The notes beneath the pieces were generated by a model. The model was given only the letters and a program-made list of their open reading frames with translations, did not search any database and was not told the origin of the DNA. This document shows positions 6,975 through 14,979 of a stretch of DNA of 35,053 bases, in pieces. The DNA is from Haloferula luteola (GTDB taxonomy: Bacteria; Verrucomicrobiota; Verrucomicrobiia; Verrucomicrobiales; Akkermansiaceae): contig NZ_JACHFD010000032.1 of NCBI RefSeq assembly GCF_014201715.1, positions 1-35,053 on the forward strand, given 5' to 3'. A program made the translations under genes and the position numbers. How positions within the stretch are numbered: position 1 is the first letter of the stretch; each line of letters opens with the position of its first letter.

Positions 6975-8207
6975 CTAGCCCGAAGCCTCAAGTAGCCCTC
7001 TCTCGACTAGCTTACGGGCTACCATGGCGCTCATAAATGCGGCGAACGGCTGAAAATCGTCGGCTTTAGACTCGTCTGCATAGTCACAAATGCCCTTCAA
7101 AACAAAGCCTCGCGGTTTTGGCTCGCTCTCAGACTCGCAGGTGAGAATTACCCCGTGGGACTCCATATCCAGCGCAAGCAACTTTCTGTCTTGCCTCGCT
7201 GCGAGCTCCTTCATGACGTCCGCTGTTGCGATGACTTGGTTGCCGCAGGCGACAGGCCCGACACGAAGCTTAAGTCTCCCGTCTGGAACCGGAGCGGGCC
7301 AAGCGTGGACAGCTTCACACATGATCTCGGCAGCTTGCCCGGGCTCGGCTACCCTTGCTGCAGTCCCTAGATCGACGTTGAGGGGGTGGGGTGAAGGCTC
7401 GAAGACGACTTCATCGCCCTTAAGCTTCCTCTTTCCAGAGTCGTGCGTGAAGACATAGTTCCCAAATACAACGTCCCCAATTATGACCTCTCCCCGGCTG
7501 CCAGCTGCTATACCCAGCAATAATATCACCTTTGGTCTATATTCGCTGATAATGCGCTGAGTCAGAATTGCTGCTGAAGCGCTGCCCATGGAACCCGCGC
7601 TCGCCGCAACGATCGTGCGATTGCCGTTGTTGGTCTCGACGGACCCATGATGCCAAGTCGGAGAGTATCTACATGTGGCTAGTGCATCGAGTTCTGGAAA
7701 CACCTGCATTACCTGCCGAAATTCCGGATCCGAAAGTGCGGTAATTATCGCAAAGTCAACAAGATGCTCTCGTGATTTATCGGCGTCTCTCCGTGCCCGA
7801 AGGTGCTCAACTGCAAGACTGACACGGTGCTTCCAGCGGTCGTTGGCAGAACTATACTCCACCAAGTGCCAGTTGAAATCGTTGAATACGTCTGATGTCT
7901 TAACGGCTACCGCTTGGTACTCCGTCAAACCAAGTATGAATCGAGGTCTCTTAATCGACTCCCTGGAATGGATCTCCGTGAGCAGAACAGAGCCACCGTC
8001 TTGTAAGGGTTCGTTGTCACCGTTGCGCAAGGGCAAAACGATATCCAGTATCAGTAAATCGACCGATCTGGTCATCAGTCCGGCAAGTGCATCCAAAATG
8101 CATGACCAGGTGACGTGGGAATCCTCAGCGGAAAGGCATTTTTCCTCCAAAAACTTCCTAAGTGATTCAGCCTTCTCTAGATTGTCCTCAACTATTCCTA
8201 TTATCAT
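6975..8207 (-). CDS. dtcC: Detocs effector DtcC: receiver domain fused to nucleoside phosphorylase-family domain
   Basis: The 410-residue protein has an N-terminal response-regulator receiver domain. Acidic residues Glu7-Asp8 and the phospho-acceptor Asp55 in 'LLILDIVLP' are present. The C-terminal half (about 150-410) is a PNP/UDP-phosphorylase-type domain, with 'DFAIITALSDPEF' at its start, 'LLLGIAAGSRGEVIIGDVV' (about 229-247), 'ALDMES' (345-350) and 'GICDYADES' with the likely catalytic Asp375. Such domains cleave N-glycosidic bonds. In the published Detocs defence system the matching effector cleaves ATP after phage infection. It is the last gene of a minus-strand operon, 32 bp after dtcB, which is the order expected for Detocs. 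The frame is intact. Confidence 0.88.
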   Translation of the reverse strand: MIIGIVEDNLEKAESLRKFLEEKCLSAEDSHVTWSCILDALAGLMTRSVDLLILDIVLPLRNGDNEPLQDGGSVLLTEIHSRESIKRPRFILGLTEYQAVAVKTSDVFNDFNWHLVEYSSANDRWKHRVSLAVEHLRARRDADKSREHLVDFAIITALSDPEFRQVMQVFPELDALATCRYSPTWHHGSVETNNGNRTIVAASAGSMGSASAAILTQRIISEYRPKVILLLGIAAGSRGEVIIGDVVFGNYVFTHDSGKRKLKGDEVVFEPSPHPLNVDLGTAARVAEPGQAAEIMCEAVHAWPAPVPDGRLKLRVGPVACGNQVIATADVMKELAARQDRKLLALDMESHGVILTCESESEPKPRGFVLKGICDYADESKADDFQPFAAFMSAMVARKLVERGLLEASG

Positions 8208-8239
8208 TGATGAAATCTATGTGAATTTTTCTCAGTTCG

Positions 8240-8683
8240 TCAGCTATTCAAGAAACCAAGCAGTGGAGCTGCCCACGTGTCGTGTGATGCACTATAGAAT
8301 ATTGAACCTTTATAAAATGGAAACGACTCAGCCAACTCACCGTCGAGCTGCTCTAGGGTCATTTCTTCTGGTCCATCGCCAAATTGATCAAACTGTGTTA
8401 GTACAATCGTGGGCGTATTTACGTCTCTAAGTTTCATTTCGCGGAGTACCAGTCGACCACCAAAGTGCTCACGCTTGTATCCGGAAGGGTCCTTTGTCGA
8501 TATGTCAACCATGGGAAGAGTCATGTCGAGTATGAGAGCTTCATAATCTTTTGAAAGCAGACTTCTTATTCCACTATTGAACGAGCCCGCGAGATCGACG
8601 TCCAATCCAGCAATAGATTGCTTGAGAAAATCGCAAACGCGATCGACTTTATTTTGATCGTCTTCAATTAGTAGTATGCTCAT
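8240..8683 (-). CDS. dtcB: Detocs DtcB: stand-alone receiver protein
   Basis: This 147-residue protein is a single receiver domain. It has the acidic pair Asp8-Asp9 in 'LLIEDDQ', the phospho-acceptor Asp53 in 'LILDMTLP', and the conserved Thr of 'TIVLTQFDQ'. There is no output domain. In Detocs, DtcB is proposed to draw off phosphate that leaks from the kinase and so prevent accidental activation of the toxic DtcC. Its start overlaps the 3' end of dtcA by 20 bp, which implies translational coupling and a fixed kinase-to-buffer ratio. It is followed 32 bp later by dtcC. Family assignment rests on the three-gene order plus domains. Confidence 0.85.
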   Translation of the reverse strand: MSILLIEDDQNKVDRVCDFLKQSIAGLDVDLAGSFNSGIRSLLSKDYEALILDMTLPMVDISTKDPSGYKREHFGGRLVLREMKLRDVNTPTIVLTQFDQFGDGPEEMTLEQLDGELAESFPFYKGSIFYSASHDTWAAPLLGFLNS

Positions 8684-11600
8684 CCTGATGGGCAGTTAGA
8701 GATTTAGTTGGAATTGTGACCTGAAGACAGATTTCGTCCTTGGCGGGCGCTGTGCACGATAGCGATGCTTCATCGCTATCTAGGTCGATACGCAAAATTC
8801 TCCAAATCTTGGCAAAGCCCGTTCCGCCCTCTTTTGAAACTAGTTCGCCAGCAGCGTCGGTCGCTTTTGCGCAAATCTCTGATGCTACGTGTTCCGCTAG
8901 CTGGTTCGCATCGATTCCTTCCGCGAGGAGGTTTCTCACCTTAATCACTGTGGTCGTATCGTCCTGCGACGTGTCGAGGAAGATCACAAGTTCGTCAGCG
9001 GGCAGATGAGAGTGGCGGAGCGCGTTGCTTAGGAGAATGTAGAGGAGGTGAAAAAGGATTGAGAAGTGACGGCCGTCGATCTGAAGAGTGTCGTTAGTCA
9101 CAATCTCGAACTCCTTAATATGTCTAGGGCTCACCCGCTGAAGTTGCTCGCAACTGAAGTTGAAGAGTTGCTCGAAGGTGAATTGAGGTATTCGGCTTCC
9201 CTCCTGTATTGTAAACCAGGATGCGATCAACTTCATTGAATCTTGGACCTCAGTTCGACACCTTGCTAACTCGCGCAGTAAAGTCTTTGAGTCATGTTCG
9301 ATAAGCGCGATCTTCGACAACGAAACTTCGAAGTCGGAAAGGTAAGAAAGAAGTTGGTTGCTAATGTCGCTCTCGAAAAAATTACGAACTGACAGCAAGC
9401 ATTCCGAGAGGCGCTGGTTCAGCTTGTCGAGCGCGATGTCTATCAGTTCATGAGGTTTCTCCTTGTTTGGTGATTCTTCCTCCCAAAGCGCCTGGACCTC
9501 TTCCTCCTCAAAATTGAAGTCGAAGAGTGCGAGTTCCGGCTTCTGTAGGCTATCCTTCTTAATCTGAATATAGAGCTGCCGGATATCTTCACACTTTAGA
9601 TCAACATTCTCTGCGAGGTTAGAAAATGCTTCGTTCAGCTCTTTGTAGGAATTAGCATCAAGCGAAAGCTCATTCTTCCAGTGTTCGTTATCTTTGTATT
9701 TGTTGCTAGAGTGTTCGAGCTCCGTGACAAGCCTGCAATCCTGAAAGGGCTTTCTGATTTGACCAAGAAGTGTTCCATGACGGAGTGTCATGCTTAGGTT
9801 CGGATTGAGGCCATGGTTGCGATTCCAGAGATACTCTTCGCGCAGCTGAGAGAAGAGGTTCGCGAATTCAGATGATGCTGCGTCGACGTGAATAGAAGTG
9901 AGGTATTGCACACTTTCTAGCTCCTTTTTCTGGCTGACCTCTGCCTCATCAAGAAGATCCGCTACTTTGTAGAGCCTTACTTTGACTGATCGATATGTTT
10001 GAATTCTAGCAAATATGTCCGCACAGTCGTGGAGCATTATTTCCTTTAACGATTCAATATCAATGTATATTTTGCTCGCATCAACTTCTTCCGTTGCTCG
10101 CTCGAGAAACAACTCTCCCATCATTTCTTCAAGCTCGGAACCAATTTGTGCTTTTCGTCTTTTGTTTAGTGTCGATGCCTCAAGCGCTTCGCACAACGTG
10201 ATCCGTTCTTGATTGATTTCTGATGTGTTTGTGAATGCGAGAGAGAAGGCCAGCACTTGACGGGTGCAGTGACTCAAGAGGAGCACGTCGGCGTCACTAG
10301 TTTCATCTGATAGGAGATCGCTCGGTTTAGTAACACCCCTGATGTGAAGATAGCTGTTTAGTGAGGAGTGGACGGCTTGGGCTTCATATCCATATTCCGC
10401 CATAAGGATGGTTCTTGAAGGGCTTCCTAGAACTGCGGGGCTCTTGCTGAAATCGACCTTAATCAAGATTTCTTCGATTGGAAGGTCGGAAAAGGTGATT
10501 CTGTCGTGGAGGCACGAGGTTACACATAAATCAAGAGCTTCATCCAGCCGTGAGGTTTTCTGTAATGCGTCAATCAGAAGATACTTCAAAAGGAGGCGGT
10601 CTCTAGGGGTGCAATGGGCGCTTCGAAAATCGTCGCCCTCATGCATCGGTTCAAGTGCATTTGTCGCTTCCTCGAGTCTGCGCTCCCTGTATAGCGCCTG
10701 CGCCTTAATTCTGGCTAGACGTTCGGTGGGGATGAGGGAAAGTTGGCGCTCTAGTCCTTCTGCGTTCTCATCGGTCTTTTTGGTGTAGAGTGCAATCGTG
10801 GGTGAAGTGCTCGAGTAAACTGACTGAAGATCGGCGGAAGGAAGAGCGACTTGAAAACGCTCAAGAAGCAAAGGGTTTGCATCTCGGCTGAAGAGTGCCC
10901 ACGCGGGGCGGTTCTCTCCTCCAAGGAGTTGAGGAACGTCTGATACAATGTCTGCGATCCCAAAGCCGAGGCTCGGACAATCAAGATCGAGAACGAGGCG
11001 ATCTAGCTCGGCTTTCGTAGAGGTTTCAGCTGATGCGCTTGAGTAGAGAGTTTGCAGCTTCTTTAACAGAATGGCAGACACCGAGTCTTGGGGGATTCTT
11101 CCCTCGAGCGCGTCCAGAACATCGGTCTTTAGTATCGAGGCAGATTTTGCTGCGAGGAGGTAATAAAGAAGATCGCCAGGATGCTCGACAACCAATTCTA
11201 ACGCGCCCTCCATGGAGGAATCGTAGTGCCCGAGAGTATACTGATCGAGCAAGGTAACTGATGGGTTCTTCAGGGCTGGTGGAGCACCTCCAAGCACGAA
11301 ACTGCTTAGATTCTTAAAAAATGGATCGTTGATCGATTCCGCGATTCCTAGGATTGTCGACGTTAGGCCTTCGGGTAATTTCTGTTCACGGTGGAGGATT
11401 GAGAAAAGCAACCTTCTGATAAAGAGGTATCTGTCGATTAGTGGAAATCGATTGAGGCTGTGGAAGGTATCGAATACTTTGGTAAAGGAACCGGTGTCAT
11501 TGTTGAGGAGGATTCCCTTCGTAAAGCTGTAAATGCCCTCAATGCCATCCTTCTTACTGAACAGTTCCTCCAATCGTTTTGGCAGCGCACTTGCGGGTTG

Positions 11601-12125
11601 AGTGCGGTCGCTGCGCAATCCGAGCCATTGGGTGATAAACGTCTGGAGAGGGCGTCCCTTTACCGATACCACACGGCCAAGCTCATGGACCACTTTCTCA
11701 GCTCCACCGGAGAGTGCAGCCCATGTGAAGAGCCGACCAATAGCCCAAAGGCTAGCACCGAACGGTTTGGACAGGCTCTGAATTTGTTCTGGTGTTTCAG
11801 CGATTCGGCCCTGAAGGAAGTCCTTGTTGAGTCCGTCTTCGGCTTCGAGAAAGGAATTGAGGTATTCTGAGGCATGTTGAAAGAGCGAGAGCTGCCAGCG
11901 GCATTCGTCTTCCCAAGTAGGAGAGAGTAAAGGAATCGACTTTGCTTCAATATCGGTGAAGTTGAGGGGGCGAACGACGCCGAATGCGGCCTTCGAATAT
12001 GGGCTCATAGCGAGTCGGCGTAGAACCGCTTGTGCTGTTGGTGGCGAGTCCAGCTTTTGGGCCTCTGTGACCAGATTGAACACTGCTTGGCGCTCCACCG
12101 CTTTATTACGTGCCCTCCGTTTCAT
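8664..12125 (-). CDS. dtcA: Detocs sensor kinase DtcA (large TPR-rich histidine kinase)
   Basis: The product is about 1153 residues from the ATG at 12125; an in-frame TTG at 12146 would add 7. The long N-terminal part is alpha-helical with TPR-like repeats, for example 'RIKAQALYRERRLEEATNAL' and 'LIDALQKTSRLDEALDLC', and probably senses infection. The last 130 residues hold a GHKL ATPase: the N-box 'LLSNALRHSH' lies about 120 residues from the end and the G-box 'EGGTGFAKIW' about 55 from the end. The phosphorylated His is likely in the helix containing 'LIEHDSKTLLRELARCR', but I cannot prove it. No transmembrane segment is visible, so it is cytosolic. An IS3 derivative starts 57 bp upstream and separates it from its natural upstream sequence. 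Confidence 0.85.
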   Translation of the reverse strand: MKRRARNKAVERQAVFNLVTEAQKLDSPPTAQAVLRRLAMSPYSKAAFGVVRPLNFTDIEAKSIPLLSPTWEDECRWQLSLFQHASEYLNSFLEAEDGLNKDFLQGRIAETPEQIQSLSKPFGASLWAIGRLFTWAALSGGAEKVVHELGRVVSVKGRPLQTFITQWLGLRSDRTQPASALPKRLEELFSKKDGIEGIYSFTKGILLNNDTGSFTKVFDTFHSLNRFPLIDRYLFIRRLLFSILHREQKLPEGLTSTILGIAESINDPFFKNLSSFVLGGAPPALKNPSVTLLDQYTLGHYDSSMEGALELVVEHPGDLLYYLLAAKSASILKTDVLDALEGRIPQDSVSAILLKKLQTLYSSASAETSTKAELDRLVLDLDCPSLGFGIADIVSDVPQLLGGENRPAWALFSRDANPLLLERFQVALPSADLQSVYSSTSPTIALYTKKTDENAEGLERQLSLIPTERLARIKAQALYRERRLEEATNALEPMHEGDDFRSAHCTPRDRLLLKYLLIDALQKTSRLDEALDLCVTSCLHDRITFSDLPIEEILIKVDFSKSPAVLGSPSRTILMAEYGYEAQAVHSSLNSYLHIRGVTKPSDLLSDETSDADVLLLSHCTRQVLAFSLAFTNTSEINQERITLCEALEASTLNKRRKAQIGSELEEMMGELFLERATEEVDASKIYIDIESLKEIMLHDCADIFARIQTYRSVKVRLYKVADLLDEAEVSQKKELESVQYLTSIHVDAASSEFANLFSQLREEYLWNRNHGLNPNLSMTLRHGTLLGQIRKPFQDCRLVTELEHSSNKYKDNEHWKNELSLDANSYKELNEAFSNLAENVDLKCEDIRQLYIQIKKDSLQKPELALFDFNFEEEEVQALWEEESPNKEKPHELIDIALDKLNQRLSECLLSVRNFFESDISNQLLSYLSDFEVSLSKIALIEHDSKTLLRELARCRTEVQDSMKLIASWFTIQEGSRIPQFTFEQLFNFSCEQLQRVSPRHIKEFEIVTNDTLQIDGRHFSILFHLLYILLSNALRHSHLPADELVIFLDTSQDDTTTVIKVRNLLAEGIDANQLAEHVASEICAKATDAAGELVSKEGGTGFAKIWRILRIDLDSDEASLSCTAPAKDEICLQVTIPTKSLTAHQDEHTTN

Positions 12126-12181
12126 TTCTGGGTTGAGAATTAGCAAGGAGGGAGTTGGGGGGCAAGGATTTGGCTGGGCTT

Positions 12182-13015
12182 TGAAGTGGTCCCCTGAGCG
12201 GAGCCAGATCCGGGCGGGGTATCGTTATGGTGTGGTGGGTCGAATGGCTGGTGTTGTCGGTTTTGGTTGCTTCCGCCCTTGGAGGAAAGTTGTCCATCGG
12301 GTTCCGGCACGAGAATGGGCCGGGTCGTCGCTCGTCGGAGCGGCGGGTTCCTGTGGGCAACTTTCCGCAGCGGGTTGTCAGCGGATCAGGCCGCCTCGGC
12401 AAGCCCGGGTTGCGGCCGGTAGACCGACCATGGTGTGGCGTAGTCGTGGTGCTGATGGATTCGCTCACGGTTGAAGTCGGCCATCCAGCGTGACACTCCG
12501 GCCTCAAGCTCCACGAGGTTGCAATAGTCCTTCAGGTAGATGTCTTCGCATTTGAGGCTGCGCCACAGCCGCTCGATGAAGACGTTGTCCATCCAACGGC
12601 CCTTGCCGTCCATGCTAACGCGTGCGCCCGTTTCCTCGACCGCGGCGATCAATGCACGGCTGGTGAACTGACAGCCCTGGTCGGTGTTGAAGATGTCCGG
12701 TGCGCGACCGGCTACCTTCACCGCTTCACCGCTTCACCGCTTCACCGCTTCACCGCTTCACCGCTTCACCAAGTGCCTCCAGGCAGAACCGGGTGTCGGC
12801 CGTGTTGGAGATCCGCCACGAAAGGACTGCTCGGCTGTGCCAGCCCATGATCGTGCGATCCTCTTCGCTCACACGTTGCACCGTCTCGAGGAAGTTGCGG
12901 TTGATGCCGAGCTGGGGTACTTCTTTTTCGTTTCACGGTGGTTCTGTTGGCTGCGCCACCCGAACCCTACCGCATCATAACAAGCTCCCTAGCTCCGTCT
13001 TGGGGGACCACTTCA
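12182..13015 (-). mobile_element. Internally deleted IS3-family element (copy C) with both ends
   Basis: Both terminal repeats are present: TGAAGTGGTCCCC at 12182 and GGGACCACTTCA ending at 13015. Read on the minus strand, the start 'KRKR' of orfA is fused directly to the orfB sequence 'QLGINRNFLETVQRVSEED'. A second jump follows to 'GWHSRAVLSWRISNTADT', then an 8-bp minisatellite (12717-12770), then the OrfB C-terminus with 'DIFNTDQGCQFTS' and 'MDNVFIERLWRSLK'. Most of orfA and the first catalytic Asp region are deleted, so it is a non-autonomous derivative. It separates the peptidase gene from dtcA, which are on the same strand. No target duplication is obvious. Confidence 0.85.
12717..12770. 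repeat. 8-bp tandem repeat (TTCACCGC) inside IS3 derivative
   Basis: The 8-bp unit TTCACCGC is repeated 6.75 times without error. It lies where normal OrfB reads 'EAL..AVKVAGRAPDIF' and appears to be an expansion of one short coding stretch. Because 8 is not a multiple of 3 it breaks the transposase frame. Confidence 0.9.
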
Positions 13016-13062
13016 ACTCGCGGAGGGGCAGGTGTTACGAGCACCGCCTTGTTCGCTTTGGT

Positions 13063-14061
13063 TTATGAATCAGAGTCGGTGGCTTCTCTGATTCGAACGC
13101 AATTCTCGAAGCAACCAACATATGTAACCACCTTATTATGAAATACCTTTGCAAGCCGAGACACAAAACGAAGCTGCTGGTCAACCTCATTAGCAAAGAG
13201 GTATTCCTGTGAACCTGTTTTCAGAATCGAGCTCCCAAATAGTTCGAGCGCCTCGTCTTTATCGATCACGAAGCTATGATCCTTGTAGTGATTTACGAGA
13301 TGGTCAGCTAGACCTTCCGGCGTGTGACCTCCACCCAACGTCTTCCCTTGGAGGAGCCTCGAGGCGTACTGAGTGGCGGACTCATTGATTCGTTCGAAGT
13401 ATCCAAGGATGCCAAGATCGAGCTGACCTTTCAAATATTGGGCAAACATCTCAGCGCTTCCCGGATGTTCGCCGACCATCTTAGCAATGGTGGTAAGAGC
13501 GTTGGTGAGCGAAAGTGCCGGAATGTGCCCCAGTTGAGGATCAATCGGCCCCAGCTCGCTCATTGAGCCCATGTGAATCTCATCCGCGCCCAAGGTTATT
13601 AGCGTTGCAGCCGATTTTGCACGGCGTGGAATGACTACGACAAACTTCTCCTTAGCGACAGCTTTGCAATTCTTACTGATGAGGTAGGCCGGCTCGATTC
13701 GACCTCCTCGGCTGCCAACTACAAGGAGGATATTGTGTGGATCATTGAAGGAGCACAGAGAAGAATAGATCTGGTCAGCGTGATCTTCGCTCACCTGATT
13801 TGATTGGTCAAGAAACAGAAGAGGATTGTAATCTGGAAGATCGTATTTGTCCCAAAGTGCTACCAGAGCATTTGGTATCTCTTCTTTGAGGACCTTTTCA
13901 GCCACCTTCCAATCTTTGTCGATAAGGGCCTGAAAGATCTTTGTCGAGGTGTCAGGTGGCTTCGACTCTGGATTATTCTGCTTAGGTGTAGCAGAGCCCG
14001 GGTCTGCAGCAATTTCATCTTCTGATGGCGCAGCCACTACGTTCTTCTTCTTTGCTGCCAT
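13063..14061 (-). CDS. ClpP/SppA-class serine peptidase (SDH_sah-like)
   Basis: The 332-residue protein has a Lys-, Pro- and Asp-rich disordered N-terminus (about 1-45), then a ClpP-crotonase-type core. Visible features are 'LLVVGSRGGRIEPAYLI', which forms the oxyanion-hole Gly region, and 'PRRAKSAATLITLGADEI', whose Ser is the likely nucleophile. 'SMSELGPIDPQ' follows and is a hallmark of the serine-dehydrogenase-proteinase/SppA group. There is no signal peptide or membrane anchor, so it should act in the cytosol. It reads toward dtcA. Without the inserted IS3 derivative the gap would be only about 104 bp, so it may once have been in the same transcript. A role in the defence system is inference. 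Confidence 0.78.
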   Translation of the reverse strand: MAAKKKNVVAAPSEDEIAADPGSATPKQNNPESKPPDTSTKIFQALIDKDWKVAEKVLKEEIPNALVALWDKYDLPDYNPLLFLDQSNQVSEDHADQIYSSLCSFNDPHNILLVVGSRGGRIEPAYLISKNCKAVAKEKFVVVIPRRAKSAATLITLGADEIHMGSMSELGPIDPQLGHIPALSLTNALTTIAKMVGEHPGSAEMFAQYLKGQLDLGILGYFERINESATQYASRLLQGKTLGGGHTPEGLADHLVNHYKDHSFVIDKDEALELFGSSILKTGSQEYLFANEVDQQLRFVSRLAKVFHNKVVTYVGCFENCVRIREATDSDS

Positions 14062-14094
14062 ATTCTTCTGGGTTAACGACTTTTTCTAGAGATT

Positions 14095-14175
14095 GAGGTA
14101 GGGACGTCGGTCGCACGGCACCCCCCTCGCAGATCCCGGCGTGCGGAATTTCCGTACTGGGCTCCTCGGATGAAC
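14095..14175 (-). other. 3' end of a group II intron (domains V-VI remnant)
   Basis: On the minus strand the sequence reads AGCCC-AGTACGG-AAAT-TCCGCACG-CCGGGATCT. This matches the shape of a bacterial group II domain V (AGCC stem, GAAA-type turn, GC-rich return strand), though degenerate. A G-rich hairpin and CCCTACC follow, as at the 3' terminus of such introns. No reverse-transcriptase frame remains upstream. It lies just before the peptidase gene start and beside an integron integrase remnant. Class C group II introns are known to insert at integron attC sites. Confidence 0.5.
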
Positions 14176-14379
14176 GCGCAGCCGGTGCAACGCTTGTCCT
14201 AGGTTTTGGTTTCTGGTCTAGATCATGCAGTTGATGCGGTTCACGGCAAGGCGGAAGTCGGCGGCACTTCCACCACTCGCGGTGGCGGCAGCTCCCAGCC
14301 GGGGAGACGACCGTCAAACTACTTCCAGGTCATCGAGCACCGCTGGCTGCGGCGGCTCAACCATTTGTAGATCAGTCGG

Positions 14380-14721
14380 TTGACCCTCCTACCGAAGAGC
14401 TTGCTGGAGGCGGTGGCCCAGCAAATCGAGGAGGCGCGTGCTTGGTGGAGCCGAGACCGGGAAGCGGGTTTGGCGGGCGTATGGATGCCCAACGCCCTGT
14501 CTCGAAAATATCGGTGTGGGGAGGAGAGCTTTGAATGGTTCTGGCTTTTTCCGGCCTCGAAGACAGCGGTGGACCCGGCCACCGTGGGGAGCGCCGAGGC
14601 CCCGGAAGGGATCCGGCGGCGACATCATCTCACGATGGCGTTTACAACCGCGCGATCCAACGCGGGGCACCGGGGAAGTGGCTTGGGAGTGGTCAGTCCG
14701 CTCAATGCGCTGGTGACGTGA
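14380..14721 (+). pseudogene. Integron integrase (IntI) remnant with internal deletion
   Basis: The frame 'VTLLPKSLLEAVAQQIEEAR' then 'GVWMPNALSRKY' and 'FEWFWLFPASKTAVDP' carries the extra segment between catalytic patches that is specific to integron integrases (Ala-Leu-x-x-Lys-Tyr ... Trp-x-x-x-Phe-Pro). It continues to 'RRHHL', then jumps to 'SGLGVVSPLNAL', the usual C-terminal end. The block holding the HxLRH motif, the final His and the catalytic Tyr is deleted, as is everything before patch II. The deletion keeps a reading frame, but the product cannot be an active recombinase. No attC site is recognised nearby. 14176-14379 and 14722-14979 show no gene I can support. Confidence 0.75.
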
Positions 14722-14979
14722 GATAGGGGAATCCGGATCCATTCCCGAACGGGATTACCTGAAGAACAGATCCATGATTCCGCAAGGAACCCGCGGATCT
14801 TGGACTTTCGTAGTAGGTCCAGGCTTGAAGAGTCCTTGAAGTTGGTCCGGTAGGATACACGCCCCAACAGAACAGGCTCTGCGAAAGCTTCATCAAGATT
14901 TTCAAGGAGGGGTTCGCATGGGTCCGCAACTACCAATCACTAACCCAATACAACCAAAGCGAAGTATCGTTGAACACTT

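Noticed and set aside
12227..12493. Small hydrophobic open frame repeated in all three IS3 right ends
   Set aside because: The reading frame is not kept between copies and has no ribosome-binding site; it is non-coding terminal DNA.
14742..14979. Open frames between the IntI remnant and relaxase 1
   Set aside because: They are short, without ribosome-binding sites or recognisable protein pattern.
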